Shown: positions 13,959-23,595, counted from the first letter of the stretch. The stretch is DNA of 27,187 nucleotides from Acetobacteraceae bacterium (GCA_025356735.1 JANXRT010000187.1:1-27187), one strand, 5' to 3'. Notes: a model not told the origin generated them from the sequence alone. A program made the numbers and translations.

Positions 13959-16911
13959 GTGCGCATGATCATCAGAAAAACCGCCGGGTTCCTGTCCGCC
14001 GATCATCGGCATGCGCAAACCCGGCCTGCGAAAGGCCGGCAAGGTTTGCGGCTGACCATTCGCGCCAAGATTGTCTGCGCCTTCGTGGCGATCAGCCTGA
14101 TCACGCTCGGCCTCAGCCTCTACGCCCAGCACAGCATCGACATCGCCGGCGCGCTGGTGGTGCGCACCTTCGACAATGCCCTCATATCGACCAACTACGC
14201 CCGGGGCGCGGCGGCGGATTTCTCCAGCATGCAGGCCGCCCTGGCCAAACGGCGGTGGCACCGCGCTGCGGACACGCAAACCTTGACCGACCAGATCGCA
14301 CGGTTGGCGCTGACGCTGGCCGAGGACCTGACGGTCGCCGCCGACCGGTCCCTGTCGCCCGGCGTCGCTGCCTCGGTGAGCGAGGTCGTGGCCGCGGTCG
14401 CACGATGGCGGCAATGTGCCGACGCGCTGCTCGACGCGAACGCCACCGAGGCGGAATGGGCGGCGCTCGAACCCGCTTCGGCTGATGTCGCCGAAAAGCT
14501 TGACCTGCTCGTCAACCAGACCGCGGAAGATGGTTTCCACTACCGCCAGCAGGCGATCGCCACGGTTCGCACGGAGCAGCGCGCCAACCTGCTTGGCCTG
14601 ATCGCCAGTCTTGGGCTGGCGGCGACGATCACCGTCATGCTGAACCGACGCATCATGGGACCGGTGATTGCAGCGTCGGAGGCGGCCCGTCGCATCGCCT
14701 CGGGCGAACTCTCGACGCCGATTCCCGGCGCCGGCAACGACGAGCTCGGCTCGCTGCTGGTCGCGATGGAGCACATGCGCGGCGACATCCAGCGCATGAT
14801 GCAGCGCGAGGTGGCGCAGCGCCGCTCCGCCGAAACGCGGCTGGCAGACAGCATCGAGAGCCTGCAGGAGGGATTGATCCTGGTTGACGGTGACGGCCGC
14901 ATCGTCATCGCCAACTCGCAGATGACCGAATTCATGCCCAACCTGCGCCATCTGCTGCAAGGCGCCATGCGCTACGCCGATTTCGAGGCGGCGATCGTGC
15001 ATCAGGGCATCTTCGGCAACAGCCCGGCCCGCACCATCGCCGCGTTGCGCCGGCTGCGGGCACCCGGCGGCGTGTCCTCGATCGAGGAGAAGCTGTCCGA
15101 CGGGCGCTGGCTGAGGATTAGCCGCAGCTCCAACAGCGAGGGCGGCTTCGTCGCCATCTGCAGCGACGTCACCGCCCTGAAGGCGCGCGAGGCCGAGCTG
15201 GAACGTACCAATCTGCGGTTTGACGCGGCGCTCAGCAACATGTCGCAGGGATTGACCCTGTTCGACGCGTCCGGCCGCCTGCAGGTGGTCAACCGCCAGT
15301 TCGTCGAGATGTTCCGGTTGCAGGCAGACCAGGTCGTCGCTGGAATCGCGCTGGGCGAACTGGTGGCGATGAGCGTCGCCGCCGGCAACCATCCTGGCCT
15401 GACCGCTGCGGAAATCCTCGCCGACCGGCAGAACTCCGCCATGCGGCGGGAGGCCGACACGCATTTCCAGGAACTCAGCGCCGGCCGCGTGGTCGCGATC
15501 TCGCATGAGCCGCTGCCCGACGGCGGCTGGGTCGAGACCTACGAGGACATCACCGAGCGGCGCCGGTCGGAGGCGCAGATCGTCTTCATGGCGCGCCACG
15601 ACGCGCTGACTGGCCTGCCCAACCGGGTGCTGTTCCGCGAGCGTGTCGACCAAGCGGTGGCGCAGGCTGGGCGCGGCATGGGCTGCGCTGTGCCTAGATC
15701 TCGACCGGTTCAAGGCGGTCAACGACACGCTCGGCCATCCGGTCGGCGACCTGCTGCTGCGCGCCGTTGCCGACCGGCTGCTCGCCTGCGTGCGCGAAAC
15801 CGACGTGGTGGCGCGGCTCGGCGGCGACGAATTCGCCATCGTCCAGGCCAATCTCGGCCGGCCGGAGGATGCGAGCGAGCTGGCACGGCGTGTCGTCGCC
15901 ACCCTCAGCAAGCCGTTCGAGATCGATGGCCACGTGATCAATGTCGGCACCAGCATCGGCATCGCGATTTGTCCGGCGGACGGCAGCCATGTCGACCGGC
16001 TGGTGAAAAGCGCCGACACCGCCCTGTACCGCGCCAAGGCCGAGGGTCGCAACACCTTCCGTTTTTTCGAGGCCCGGATGGAGGAACGTCAGCGCGCCCG
16101 GCGCGAGCTCGAAACCGACCTTCGCCAAGCCATCGCCAACCAGGAATTCGAGCTTTACTACCAGCCTCTGGTCGATCTGCGCTCCGACCGCATCAGCGGC
16201 TTCGAGGCGTTGATCCGGTGGCGCCATCCCGAGCGCGGCATGATCTCGCCAGCCGAGTTCATCCCCCTCGCCGAGGAGATGGGCCTGATCGTGCCGATCG
16301 GCGACTGGGTGCTGCGCCAGGCGTGCCGCGAGGCGGCCTCATGGCCGGACGCGTTCAAGATCGCGATCAACGTGTCGCCGGTGCAGTTCAAGAATCCCGG
16401 CCTGATCGATTGCGTCGAGGAGGCATTGCGTCACTCGGGCCTGCCCGCCCACCGGCTGGAGCTGGAAGTGACTGAAACGGTGCTCCTGGCCGAGAACGAC
16501 GCCATCCTGGCCACCCTGCACAGCCTGCGCGACCTCGGCGTGCATATTTCGATGGACGATTTCGGCACCGGCTATTCGTCGCTGAGCTACCTGCGGTCGT
16601 TTCCGTTTGACAAAATCAAGATCGACCAGATGTTCATCCGCGATCTGTCCACCAATACCGAGGCAAGCGCGATCATCCGCGCCATCGTCGGCCTGGCCAC
16701 CAGCTTCGGCATGCGTATCACCGCGGAGGGGGTCGAAACGCCCGAGCAGCTGAAATGCCTGCGCCTGGAGGGATGCCATGAGGTTCAGGGCTACCTGTTC
16801 AGCCCGCCCCGGCCAGCTGCCGAAATACTGGCGCTGATCGAGACGATCAACGGCCCTGGCGACCGGCTGGAGTTTACCGAACAGCCTTTGTTGATGTTGG
16901 CGACGGGTTAG
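13959..16911 (+). pseudogene. Membrane HAMP-PAS-PAS-GGDEF-EAL c-di-GMP protein, frameshifted within GGDEF
   Basis: A two-part reading frame that makes one protein. Frame one (from GTG 13959, or ATG 13965) has a membrane helix at about residues 38-56, a periplasmic sensing region of about 150 residues, a second helix at 210-228, HAMP (about 230-282) and two PAS domains of the PAS-7 type (about 297-410 and 420-540, both with SxQGLxL/DxxGRxxxxN patterns). It then begins GGDEF with HDALTGLPNRVLF. Near 15687-15695 the frame moves by one; the other frame continues LCLDLDRFKAVNDTLGH, LGGDEFAIV, then EAL (FEALIRWRHP, DDFGTGYSSLSYL, KIDQMFI) to 16911. Motifs of both cyclase and phosphodiesterase domains are intact, so the damage is recent or a sequencing error. 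The unshifted frame runs nonsense to 16475. Confidence 0.85.
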
Positions 16912-16918
16912 AAAGCAG

Positions 16919-16959
16919 GCATGGGGCTCTGCCCCAAACCCCGCCGGGTTAGCGCCCCC
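16919..16959 (+). repeat. Palindromic GGGGC-type intergenic repeat, copy A
   Basis: The element starts GCATGGGGCTCTGCCCC, continues AAACCCCGCCGGG and ends near TAGCGCCCC. It lies 8 bases after the c-di-GMP gene stop. GGGGC-TCT-GCCCC is a short hairpin. The same unit is found at 19687-19726 and, inverted, at 19773-19799. Confidence 0.85.
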
Positions 16960-17019
16960 GGCCTTGCCTTGTTGCGGCAATACGCACATCTGTCAGCCTC
17001 ATCCCCAGGAGAGCACGGC

Positions 17020-19680
17020 GTGAAGCAGCAATGGCTGGCCTGGGTCTTGACGGTAACGCTCACCGCCGCGACCACCCCCGGACATGCCGCCAAACCCGAG
17101 GCCGTGCTTCGCACCACCCTGGCCAACGGCCTTCGCGTCGTCATCGTGCCGAACCGGCTGGCCCCGGTAGTCACCACCAGCCTTAACTATCTCGTCGGAT
17201 CGAACGACGCGCCGGAGGGCTTTCCCGGCACGGCGCACGCGCTCGAGCACATGATGTTCCGCGGCAGCGACGGGCTGGACCGTGATCAGCTCGCTGAACT
17301 CGGCGCGCTGTTGGGCGGCGCCTACAATGCCAGCACCACCGAGACCGTGACGCAGTACACCTATACCGTTGCCGCCACAGATCTCGGCTTGGCGCTGCAC
17401 AGCGAGGCGCTGCGGATGCGCGGCCTCAGCCTCAACGAGGCCGACTGGGTGCAGGAGCGTGGCGCCATCGAGCAGGAGGTGTCCCGCGACCTGTCGGACC
17501 CCTTCTACAACTACCTGTCGAGCGCGCAGGCGATCCTGTTCCAGGGCACGCCATACGAGCATGACGCGCTCGGCACCCGACCCTCGTTCGACCGCACCGA
17601 CGCGGTCCTGCTGCGGCGGTTCTACGAAAGCTGGTACGCCCCCAACAACGCCATCCTGGTGATCGCCGGCGATGTCCGCCCGGCGGAGGCTGTGGCCGAG
17701 GCTGAGGCCGCGTTCGGCGGCATTCCCCGGCGCGAGATACCACAGCATGCCGGCTTTGCCGCCAACCCGGTGCAGCCCAAAATGCTGGAACTGCCGACCA
17801 ATTTCTCGGTCGGGCTGGTAACCCTCGCCTATCGCATGCCCGGGCTGAAGGATGCCGATTTCGCCGCCGCCGACATGTTGAGCGACGTGCTGGACAGCAA
17901 GCGCGGCGCGCTGTTCGGGCTGGTGCCGGCCGGCCGGGCGCTGACAGCGCAATTTTCCTACCAGGCCAAGGCCGGTGTCGGCGTCGGCCTCGCTTTGGCG
18001 GCATTCCCGAAGGGAGGCGACCCGACGGCCCCACTTGCCGATCTACGGCGGGTCATTGCCGACATGGTGCGCGATGGCGTCCCACCTGAACTGGTCGAAG
18101 CCGCGAGGCGCCAGGAACTGGCCCAGCTTGCCTTTGCCAATGACAGCATCTCCGGCCTGGCCAGAAACTGGTCCCGCGCGTTGGCCGAGCAGGGTGCGGA
18201 GTCGCCTGACGACCTCGCCCGGGCGTATGCCGCGGTGACCGTCGCCGATGTCGACCGGCTGGCGCGCCTGCTGCTCGATCCCGATCATGCCGTCACCGCG
18301 ATCCTGACGCCGCAAAGCTCCGGCCAGCCGGTGTCTGGCCGCGGCTTTGGTGGCGGCGAGGCGTTCGGCGGCGCGCCGGACCATCCGGTGGTGCTGCCGG
18401 GCTGGGCCGCATCCGCCCTGGCTGACCTGCGTCTGCCGGACCCGACCGAGCCGCCCGATGTCAGCGTGCTGGCCAACGGGTTGCGGCTGATCATCCAAAC
18501 CGAGCATGTCAGCCCAACAGTGTCGGTCTATGGCCGAGTGCGCCAGGTCACCGAGAACCAGCAGCCGGCCGGGCAGGAGGGCATCGCCTCGATCGCCGGC
18601 CAGTTGTTCGGCTACGGCACCGAAACTCGCGATCGGCTGGCGTTCCAGCGCGCGATCGACGACCTGGCCGCCACCGTCAACGCCGGCGCCAGCTTCTCGC
18701 TCAAGGCGCTGACGCCGCAATTCGAGCCCGGCATGCGACTGCTGGCCGAGAACGAGCTACGTCCGGCTTTCCCCGGCCCGGCGTTCGACATTGTCCGAAG
18801 CCAGACCGCGAAAAGCCTGGCCGGGCTGCTGCAATCGCCCGACTACCTGTTCCGGCGCGCGGTCAATCGTGCCTTGGTCCCGGCTGACGACCCGACGCTA
18901 CGCCAGGCAACCCTGGAAGGCGTGATGGCGCTGCAACCCGCCGATTTGCGCGCCTACTACAGCAACGCCTTTCGCCCCGACCTCACGACCATCGTGGTGG
19001 TCGGCGACGTGACGCCGGCCGAGGCGCGCCGGGTCGTCGAAGCGACATTCGGCGGCTGGCGGGCGACCGGCCCGACGCCGGCGATCGATCTGCCGCCGAT
19101 CGGCCCCAATCCGCCGTCGCAGGCCCATGTGCCTGACGCCAACAGCCTGCAGGATAGCGTGCTGCTGGCGCAGACGCTGGCGCTGCCGGTGACCAGCCCG
19201 GATCGCTACACGCTGATCCTGGGCAACGTGATTCTCGGTAGCGGCTTCTCCTCACGCCTGTACAAGGACCTTCGGGTCAAGACAGGCTACGTCTACTCCG
19301 TCGGCAGTGGCCTGGATTGGACCCGCACCCGGGCGGATTACACGGTGTCGTTCGGTGCCGACGCGGATAATGTCGAGAAAGCGCGTGCGCTGGTGCTGCG
19401 CAACCTCAAGGATATGCAGACGAGCCTGGTCAGCGACGCCGAACTCAACCGGGCCAAGGCCCAGGTGCTGCGCCAGTTGCCGATGCAGCGCGCCAGCGTG
19501 ACGGCGATTGCCGGGCAATATCTGCGGCTCGCCGACCTCGGCCTGCCGCTCGACACCCCGGCGACCGCCGCGCGGCGTTACCTGGAAATCACCGCGCCAC
19601 AGATACAGCAGGCGTTTTCACAGTGGCTGCGGCCGGACGATCTGGCTCAGGTGGTTAAGGGGCCGTTGTTGGGGCCTTAG
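17020..19680 (+). CDS. M16 family zinc metallopeptidase, two-domain, exported
   Basis: An 886-residue protein. GTG 17020 is chosen because AGGAGA lies 7 bases upstream and the protein then opens with a signal peptide (MKQQWLAWVLTVTLTAATTP, cleavage near GHA-AK). The zinc site HxxEH is in TAHALEHMMF (H73, E76, H77), with the third ligand Glu about 76 residues on in GAIEQEVSRD. The second half (from about residue 480, PPDVSVLANGLRLIIQTEHV) is the inactive domain lacking HxxEH. It ends with the substrate-binding R/Y-type block SSRLYKDLRVKTGYVYSVGS. Pitrilysin/PqqL-like peptidases of this form degrade short peptides in the periplasm. An ORF start at 16921 reads the repeat and is not used. The stop at 19680 overlaps the convergent Mo-hydroxylase gene by 4 bases. 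Confidence 0.9.
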   Translation: MKQQWLAWVLTVTLTAATTPGHAAKPEAVLRTTLANGLRVVIVPNRLAPVVTTSLNYLVGSNDAPEGFPGTAHALEHMMFRGSDGLDRDQLAELGALLGGAYNASTTETVTQYTYTVAATDLGLALHSEALRMRGLSLNEADWVQERGAIEQEVSRDLSDPFYNYLSSAQAILFQGTPYEHDALGTRPSFDRTDAVLLRRFYESWYAPNNAILVIAGDVRPAEAVAEAEAAFGGIPRREIPQHAGFAANPVQPKMLELPTNFSVGLVTLAYRMPGLKDADFAAADMLSDVLDSKRGALFGLVPAGRALTAQFSYQAKAGVGVGLALAAFPKGGDPTAPLADLRRVIADMVRDGVPPELVEAARRQELAQLAFANDSISGLARNWSRALAEQGAESPDDLARAYAAVTVADVDRLARLLLDPDHAVTAILTPQSSGQPVSGRGFGGGEAFGGAPDHPVVLPGWAASALADLRLPDPTEPPDVSVLANGLRLIIQTEHVSPTVSVYGRVRQVTENQQPAGQEGIASIAGQLFGYGTETRDRLAFQRAIDDLAATVNAGASFSLKALTPQFEPGMRLLAENELRPAFPGPAFDIVRSQTAKSLAGLLQSPDYLFRRAVNRALVPADDPTLRQATLEGVMALQPADLRAYYSNAFRPDLTTIVVVGDVTPAEARRVVEATFGGWRATGPTPAIDLPPIGPNPPSQAHVPDANSLQDSVLLAQTLALPVTSPDRYTLILGNVILGSGFSSRLYKDLRVKTGYVYSVGSGLDWTRTRADYTVSFGADADNVEKARALVLRNLKDMQTSLVSDAELNRAKAQVLRQLPMQRASVTAIAGQYLRLADLGLPLDTPATAARRYLEITAPQIQQAFSQWLRPDDLAQVVKGPLLGP

Positions 19681-22094
19681 GAAGAAGCATGGGGCGCCGC
19701 CCCAAACCCCGCCGGGGTAGCGCCCCGGGGCGCAACCTTAAGTGGAGGGGATACAAGGGGCGACGGCCCCTTGGCGGGGTTTGGGGCAGAGCCCCAAGCT
19801 TGCTGGACTGCTTGCCAAATCCGCTCTGGCGTCACCGGCATATCGATATGAACCACCCCGGCTGGCCTAAGCGCATCCAAAACCGCGGCGATCACCGCCT
19901 GGGGCGCAGCGATCGCGCCTGCCTGCCCGGCGCCCTTGACGCCGAGCGGATTGGCTGCGGTCGGCACGCCATCGAGATGGATGTCGAAGTCAGGCAGGTC
20001 GGCGGCGCGTGGTAGGGTGTAGTCCATCAACGAGCCGGACAGCAGCTGTCCGGTTTGCGGATCGTACACCGTGCGTTCCAGCATCGCTTGGCCGATGCCC
20101 TGGGCGACGCCGCCCTGAACTTGGCCGATGGTCAGCATCGGGTTGATCACTGCGCCGAAATCGTCCACCGCGGTGTAGCGCAGCAGGGCGACCGCTCCGG
20201 TTTCAGGGTCGATCTCGATTTCCGCGACGTGGCAGCCGTTGGGGAAGGTGATGAGGTCGAGGGCGTTCCACTCGTAGCTGTCGAGGCCGCCCGGTGCCGC
20301 GTCAGGCAAGCCGCGCGCGGCACGCGCTACTTCTAGCAATCCGATGCTGCGATCCCCCGCTTCGAACCGGCCGCCGGAAAACCGCACGTCATTTGGGCCG
20401 GCCTGCAACAGGCGCGCGGCGGCGATCCGGCCCTTGGCGATCACGGTGTCGATGGCGCTGACCAGGGCCGTGCCGCCCATGTGCAGCGACCGGGCGCCGC
20501 CATGGCCGTTGCCGCGCGGTATCCGGCGCGTATCGGCCTGAACATAATCGAAGCTGCCGATCGGCAGGCCGAGCCGGTCGGCGGCAATCTGCGGAAAGGT
20601 GGTCTCGTGGCCCTGGCCGTTCGATTGGGTGCCGAGCAGCAATGTCACCCGCCCATCGTCGGTAAACCGGATTTCGGCGCCCTCGTCCGGCGCGCCGCGC
20701 GCGGTCTCCAGAAAGCAGGTCACGCCGATGCCGGCCAGCCGGCCTCGCGCCGCGGCGTTGTCGCGACGGGCGGGAAACCCGGCATGGTCGGCGTGGGCCA
20801 ACGCCGTGTCGATGTTGGCCGCGAACTTCCCGCAATCGATCGTCGTCGCCATTGTGGTACGATGGGGAAATTCGGCAACGAGGTTGCGCCGGCGCAGCGT
20901 GATGGCATCGATGCCGACGATGGGCGCCGCCGCCTCGATCAGTCGCTCGATCAGGTAGTTGGCCTCCGGCTTGCCGGCGCCGCGATAGGCGTCGATCGGC
21001 ACCGTGTTGGTGAACACGCCGCGCACCGCCATGAACACCGCCGGTATCGCGTAGCCGCCACCCATCGCGTTGCCAGGCGCGTTGGTCGAGCTGCCGGGGC
21101 CGCCGGTCGCCATCGACGCGCCGAGATTGGCGATGGTATCGACATCCAGCGCCAGGAATTTTCCCCCGGCATCCAGCGCCAGCCGGCAGGTGGAAAAATT
21201 GTCGCGGCCATGCGCGGTCGAGACGAAATCCTCGGCCTGGTCCGAAATCCACTTCACCGGCCGGCCCAGCGCCCGCGCCGCCCACAGCAGCAGGATGTAT
21301 TCGGGATACAGCCCGTTCTTGACCCCGAAGCCGCCGCCGACATCGGGGCTGCTGACCTGGATTTGCGCCTCCGGCACCTGGAATACGGTCTCGGCCAACG
21401 GCGCGCGGATGCCGTGCACGCCTTGGCCGGATAGCAGCAGATCAAAGCATTGGTCTGACGCTTGGTAGCCGCCGATCGCCGCCCGCGGCTCGATCGGCGC
21501 CACGATGATGCGGTTATTGACCAGTTCGAGTGTTACGACGTGCGCGGCGGCGGCGATGGCGGCCTGAACCGCCGCGCGGTCACCTTTCTCAAACCGGTAA
21601 GAAAGATTGTTCGGGATGCCGTCCCAGAGCTGCGCGGCGCCGGGCGCCAGCGCCGCGCGGGCATCGACGACGCAGGGCAGCGGATCGAACTCGATCTCGA
21701 CCCGCTCGGCGGCGTCGCGGGCCTGCTGGCGGGTTTCGGCGACGACGAACGCCACCGGCTCGCCGACATGGCGCACCCGGTCGCCGGCGAGCGCGAACCG
21801 CAGTGGCACGAGCATCGGCTCGACCGTCGCGACGCGCACCGTGCACGGGATCGGGCCGATGCCGTCGGCGGCGAGGTCGGAGGCGGTGAACACGCCGAGC
21901 ACCCCGGGCGCCGATCGCGCCGAGTTCGTGTCGATGCGCCGGATCATCGCGTGCGCGTGAACCGAGCGCACGATATGGGCGAAGGCCTGGCCGGGCCGGT
22001 TCACATCGTCGGTGTAACGGCCGCGTCCGGTCAGGAAGCGCTCATCCTCCAGCCGCCGCACGGACTGGCCGCATAGAAGGCCGGGCGCGTCCAT
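19677..22094 (-). CDS. Xanthine/CO dehydrogenase family molybdopterin-binding subunit, orphan
   Basis: An 805-residue large subunit of the molybdenum hydroxylase family. Start MDAPGLLCGQSVRRLEDERF, then FLTGRGRYTDDV and the N-terminal hammerhead domain. Molybdopterin-contact blocks include SPDVGGGFGVKNGLYPEY, AYRGAGKPEANYLIERL (the form II CoxL-like AYRGAG signature, not AYxCSFR), GTQSNGQGHETTFPQIAADR and VDDFGAVINP. The usual active-site loop GVGE is here GVKGAGQAGAI, with Gln at the catalytic Glu position (codon 19923-19925). The FAD and [2Fe-2S] subunits are not adjacent, so the partner subunits are elsewhere or absent. The last ~29 residues after IWQAVQQA come from a palindromic repeat. 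It follows the DUF1330 gene by 5 bases. Confidence 0.88.
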   Translation of the reverse strand: MDAPGLLCGQSVRRLEDERFLTGRGRYTDDVNRPGQAFAHIVRSVHAHAMIRRIDTNSARSAPGVLGVFTASDLAADGIGPIPCTVRVATVEPMLVPLRFALAGDRVRHVGEPVAFVVAETRQQARDAAERVEIEFDPLPCVVDARAALAPGAAQLWDGIPNNLSYRFEKGDRAAVQAAIAAAAHVVTLELVNNRIIVAPIEPRAAIGGYQASDQCFDLLLSGQGVHGIRAPLAETVFQVPEAQIQVSSPDVGGGFGVKNGLYPEYILLLWAARALGRPVKWISDQAEDFVSTAHGRDNFSTCRLALDAGGKFLALDVDTIANLGASMATGGPGSSTNAPGNAMGGGYAIPAVFMAVRGVFTNTVPIDAYRGAGKPEANYLIERLIEAAAPIVGIDAITLRRRNLVAEFPHRTTMATTIDCGKFAANIDTALAHADHAGFPARRDNAAARGRLAGIGVTCFLETARGAPDEGAEIRFTDDGRVTLLLGTQSNGQGHETTFPQIAADRLGLPIGSFDYVQADTRRIPRGNGHGGARSLHMGGTALVSAIDTVIAKGRIAAARLLQAGPNDVRFSGGRFEAGDRSIGLLEVARAARGLPDAAPGGLDSYEWNALDLITFPNGCHVAEIEIDPETGAVALLRYTAVDDFGAVINPMLTIGQVQGGVAQGIGQAMLERTVYDPQTGQLLSGSLMDYTLPRAADLPDFDIHLDGVPTAANPLGVKGAGQAGAIAAPQAVIAAVLDALRPAGVVHIDMPVTPERIWQAVQQAWGSAPNPAKGPSPLVSPPLKVAPRGATPAGFGAAPHASS
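19687..19799. repeat. Inverted pair of GGGGC-type palindromic repeats (copies B and B')
   Basis: Left arm, 19687-19726: GCATGGGGCGCCGCCCC, AAACCCCGCCGGGG and TAGCGCCCC. Right arm, 19773-19799, is its inverse complement in outline: GGCGGGGTTTGGGGCAGAGC with CCCAAGCTT. Each arm has its own small GGGGC..GCCCC stem, and the two arms can pair over about 25 bases with mismatches. Between the two convergent genes it may act as a two-way terminator. The right-hand gene reads through it in frame. Confidence 0.85.
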
Positions 22095-22099
22095 CGCCG

Positions 22100-22405
22100 C
22101 TACGCGCCCTCGGCGTCATGGCCTTCGACGACGACGATGTGGCCGGTGGCATGACCTTCCCGAAGCTTTTTCACCGCCTCGTAGCGCGGCGACAAATAGC
22201 ATTGCAGGGCGGATTTGTAGTCGGAGAACTCGATCACCACGGTGCGGATGGCGCCATGCCCATCCTCGATATGCGAGCGTCCGCCGCGCACGATGTAGGT
22301 CGCGCCGTGCTCGCGGAACATCGCCGAGACCTCGACCTGATAGGTTTTATAGGCTTCCGGGTTGGATACTTCGAACTGGGCGATCCAGTAGCCTTTTTTC
22401 GCCAT
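22100..22405 (-). CDS. DUF1330 domain-containing protein
   Basis: A 101-residue protein with the DUF1330 dimeric alpha-beta-barrel pattern: KGYWIAQFEVSNPEAYKTYQ, EHGATYIVRGG, RTVVIEFSDYKSALQCY and PRYEAVKKLREG. ATG 22405 is backed by GGGAGG at the right distance. Members are small soluble homodimers, some linked to degradation pathways; this one's substrate is unknown. Its stop is 5 bases before the ATG of the Mo-hydroxylase gene, so the two are likely one operon and may act in one pathway. It diverges from the lytic transglycosylase gene. Confidence 0.87.
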   Translation of the reverse strand: MAKKGYWIAQFEVSNPEAYKTYQVEVSAMFREHGATYIVRGGRSHIEDGHGAIRTVVIEFSDYKSALQCYLSPRYEAVKKLREGHATGHIVVVEGHDAEGA

Positions 22406-22524
22406 GCCGGCCTCCCGCGTCAGAAATGTCACTGCCATGGTGCCCCAGAACGCCGCTTCCGCCAACGGCGTGGCGCCGCCACCCTGTTCCTGCTAGATCG
22501 AAACGACAGGCTTGTGGGCAATAC

Positions 22525-23535
22525 ATGGCGCAAGGAGCAAGGCATCGTCCTGGATGGCGGCAGACAGCCGGAAGGCTGGCGCGCCATTTGCCGTTGCTGG
22601 CCGTGGCGGTCGGGCTCGCGGCCTGCGGCGGCTCGCACGGCGCGCGCCACGCCGTTCGGACCAGCCCCGCCCGCTACTATCCCCCACCGGGACCGCCCGA
22701 CGATCCCTGGGGTCCGTACGTGCGGGAGGCATCGAGCCGGTTCGGGGTGCCCGACCCCTGGATCCGCGCCGTGATGCGCCAGGAATCCGCAGGGCGGGAG
22801 GATGCGGTATCCTCGGCCGGCGCCATGGGGCTGATGCAGGTGATGCCCGCGACCTACGAGGAATTGCGCCAGCGCCACGGCCTTGGCGACGATCCGTTCG
22901 ATCCGCATGAGAACATGCTCGCCGGCACCGCCTATTTACGGGACATGTACAACCGCTTTGGTGCGCCCGGGTTTTTGGCCGCCTACAATGCCGGCCCGAA
23001 CCGGCTGGAATCCTATCTCGGCGGAGGCAATCCGTTGCCGGACGAAACCGTGAACTATGTCGCCGCCATCGCTCCCCGGCTTGGCCCCGGCACCAACCTG
23101 ACCGGGCCGCTGGCGGTCTATGGCGCGAGCTACGATGCCGGGCTGGTCCAACCGGTTCCAGTCGAGGCCAGCGCGGGAAGCTGCGACCCGGATGCCGCCT
23201 ATGACCCAGCCCGACGCTGCGTCGAAAAGACGCCAGCTCCCCAACCGACACAGGCGGCTGCCATCCCGGCGCCTAAGGGCGACTGGCAGGTTCAGGTCGG
23301 CGCCTTCCGCGACCTGGATGTGGCGCGCGATGTCGCACAGTCGGCTCGTGCCTTAACTCCCGACCTGCTCGGCGCTGCGATGATAGCGTTGCCGCCAACC
23401 GCCCCGTTCGGTGGCACTGTGCTCTACCGAGCCCGGCTGGCCGGTCTTTCCGCACGGGAGGCGAGCGACGCGTGTGAGGAACTGGGCCGGCAGCGCATGG
23501 CGTGCCAAGTGGTCAACCCGGAGCCGCGTTACTAA
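22525..23535 (+). CDS. Lytic transglycosylase lipoprotein with SPOR domain (SLT + SPOR)
   Basis: A 336-residue envelope protein. The N-terminus has a membrane-targeting stretch HLPLLAVAVGLAAC ending in a lipobox (LAAC), so it is likely a lipoprotein. The SLT domain (about residues 62-175) has the catalytic Glu in RAVMRQESAGRED, then SSAGAMGLMQVMPATYEE and the AYNAGPNRLESYL motif. The C-terminal SPOR domain (about residues 251-330, GDWQVQVGAFRDLDVARDV) should bind denuded glycan strands at the division site. Similar proteins cleave peptidoglycan between MurNAc and GlcNAc with 1,6-anhydro products. ATG 22525 is the first sensible start; an earlier open part to 22426 is not needed. It converges with the decayed MFS remnant. 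Confidence 0.88.
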   Translation: MAQGARHRPGWRQTAGRLARHLPLLAVAVGLAACGGSHGARHAVRTSPARYYPPPGPPDDPWGPYVREASSRFGVPDPWIRAVMRQESAGREDAVSSAGAMGLMQVMPATYEELRQRHGLGDDPFDPHENMLAGTAYLRDMYNRFGAPGFLAAYNAGPNRLESYLGGGNPLPDETVNYVAAIAPRLGPGTNLTGPLAVYGASYDAGLVQPVPVEASAGSCDPDAAYDPARRCVEKTPAPQPTQAAAIPAPKGDWQVQVGAFRDLDVARDVAQSARALTPDLLGAAMIALPPTAPFGGTVLYRARLAGLSAREASDACEELGRQRMACQVVNPEPRY

Positions 23536-23595
23536 ATGTTTGATGTCCGTCCCGCTGGTCCGCAGGTAAGTCAAAAATCCTGACGCGGCTCCGGG
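23517..23595. repeat. 13-bp inverted repeat across two convergent gene ends
   Basis: CCCGGAGCCGCGT (23517-23529) and its exact complement ACGCGGCTCCGGG (23583-23595) are separated by 53 bases. Both arms encode P-E-P-R near the C-termini of the convergent genes. They could pair as a long-loop stem in either transcript. No T-run follows. Confidence 0.6.

Noticed and set aside
13938..16055. A 705-codon open frame on the minus strand opposite the c-di-GMP gene
   Set aside because: Its protein is rich in Arg, Gly, Gln and Ala with no domain; the plus strand holds recognisable HAMP, PAS and GGDEF. Such mirror frames are common in GC-rich DNA.
16921..17019. N-terminal extension of the M16 protease
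   Set aside because: It translates the palindromic repeat; a ribosome site and signal peptide point to GTG 17020.
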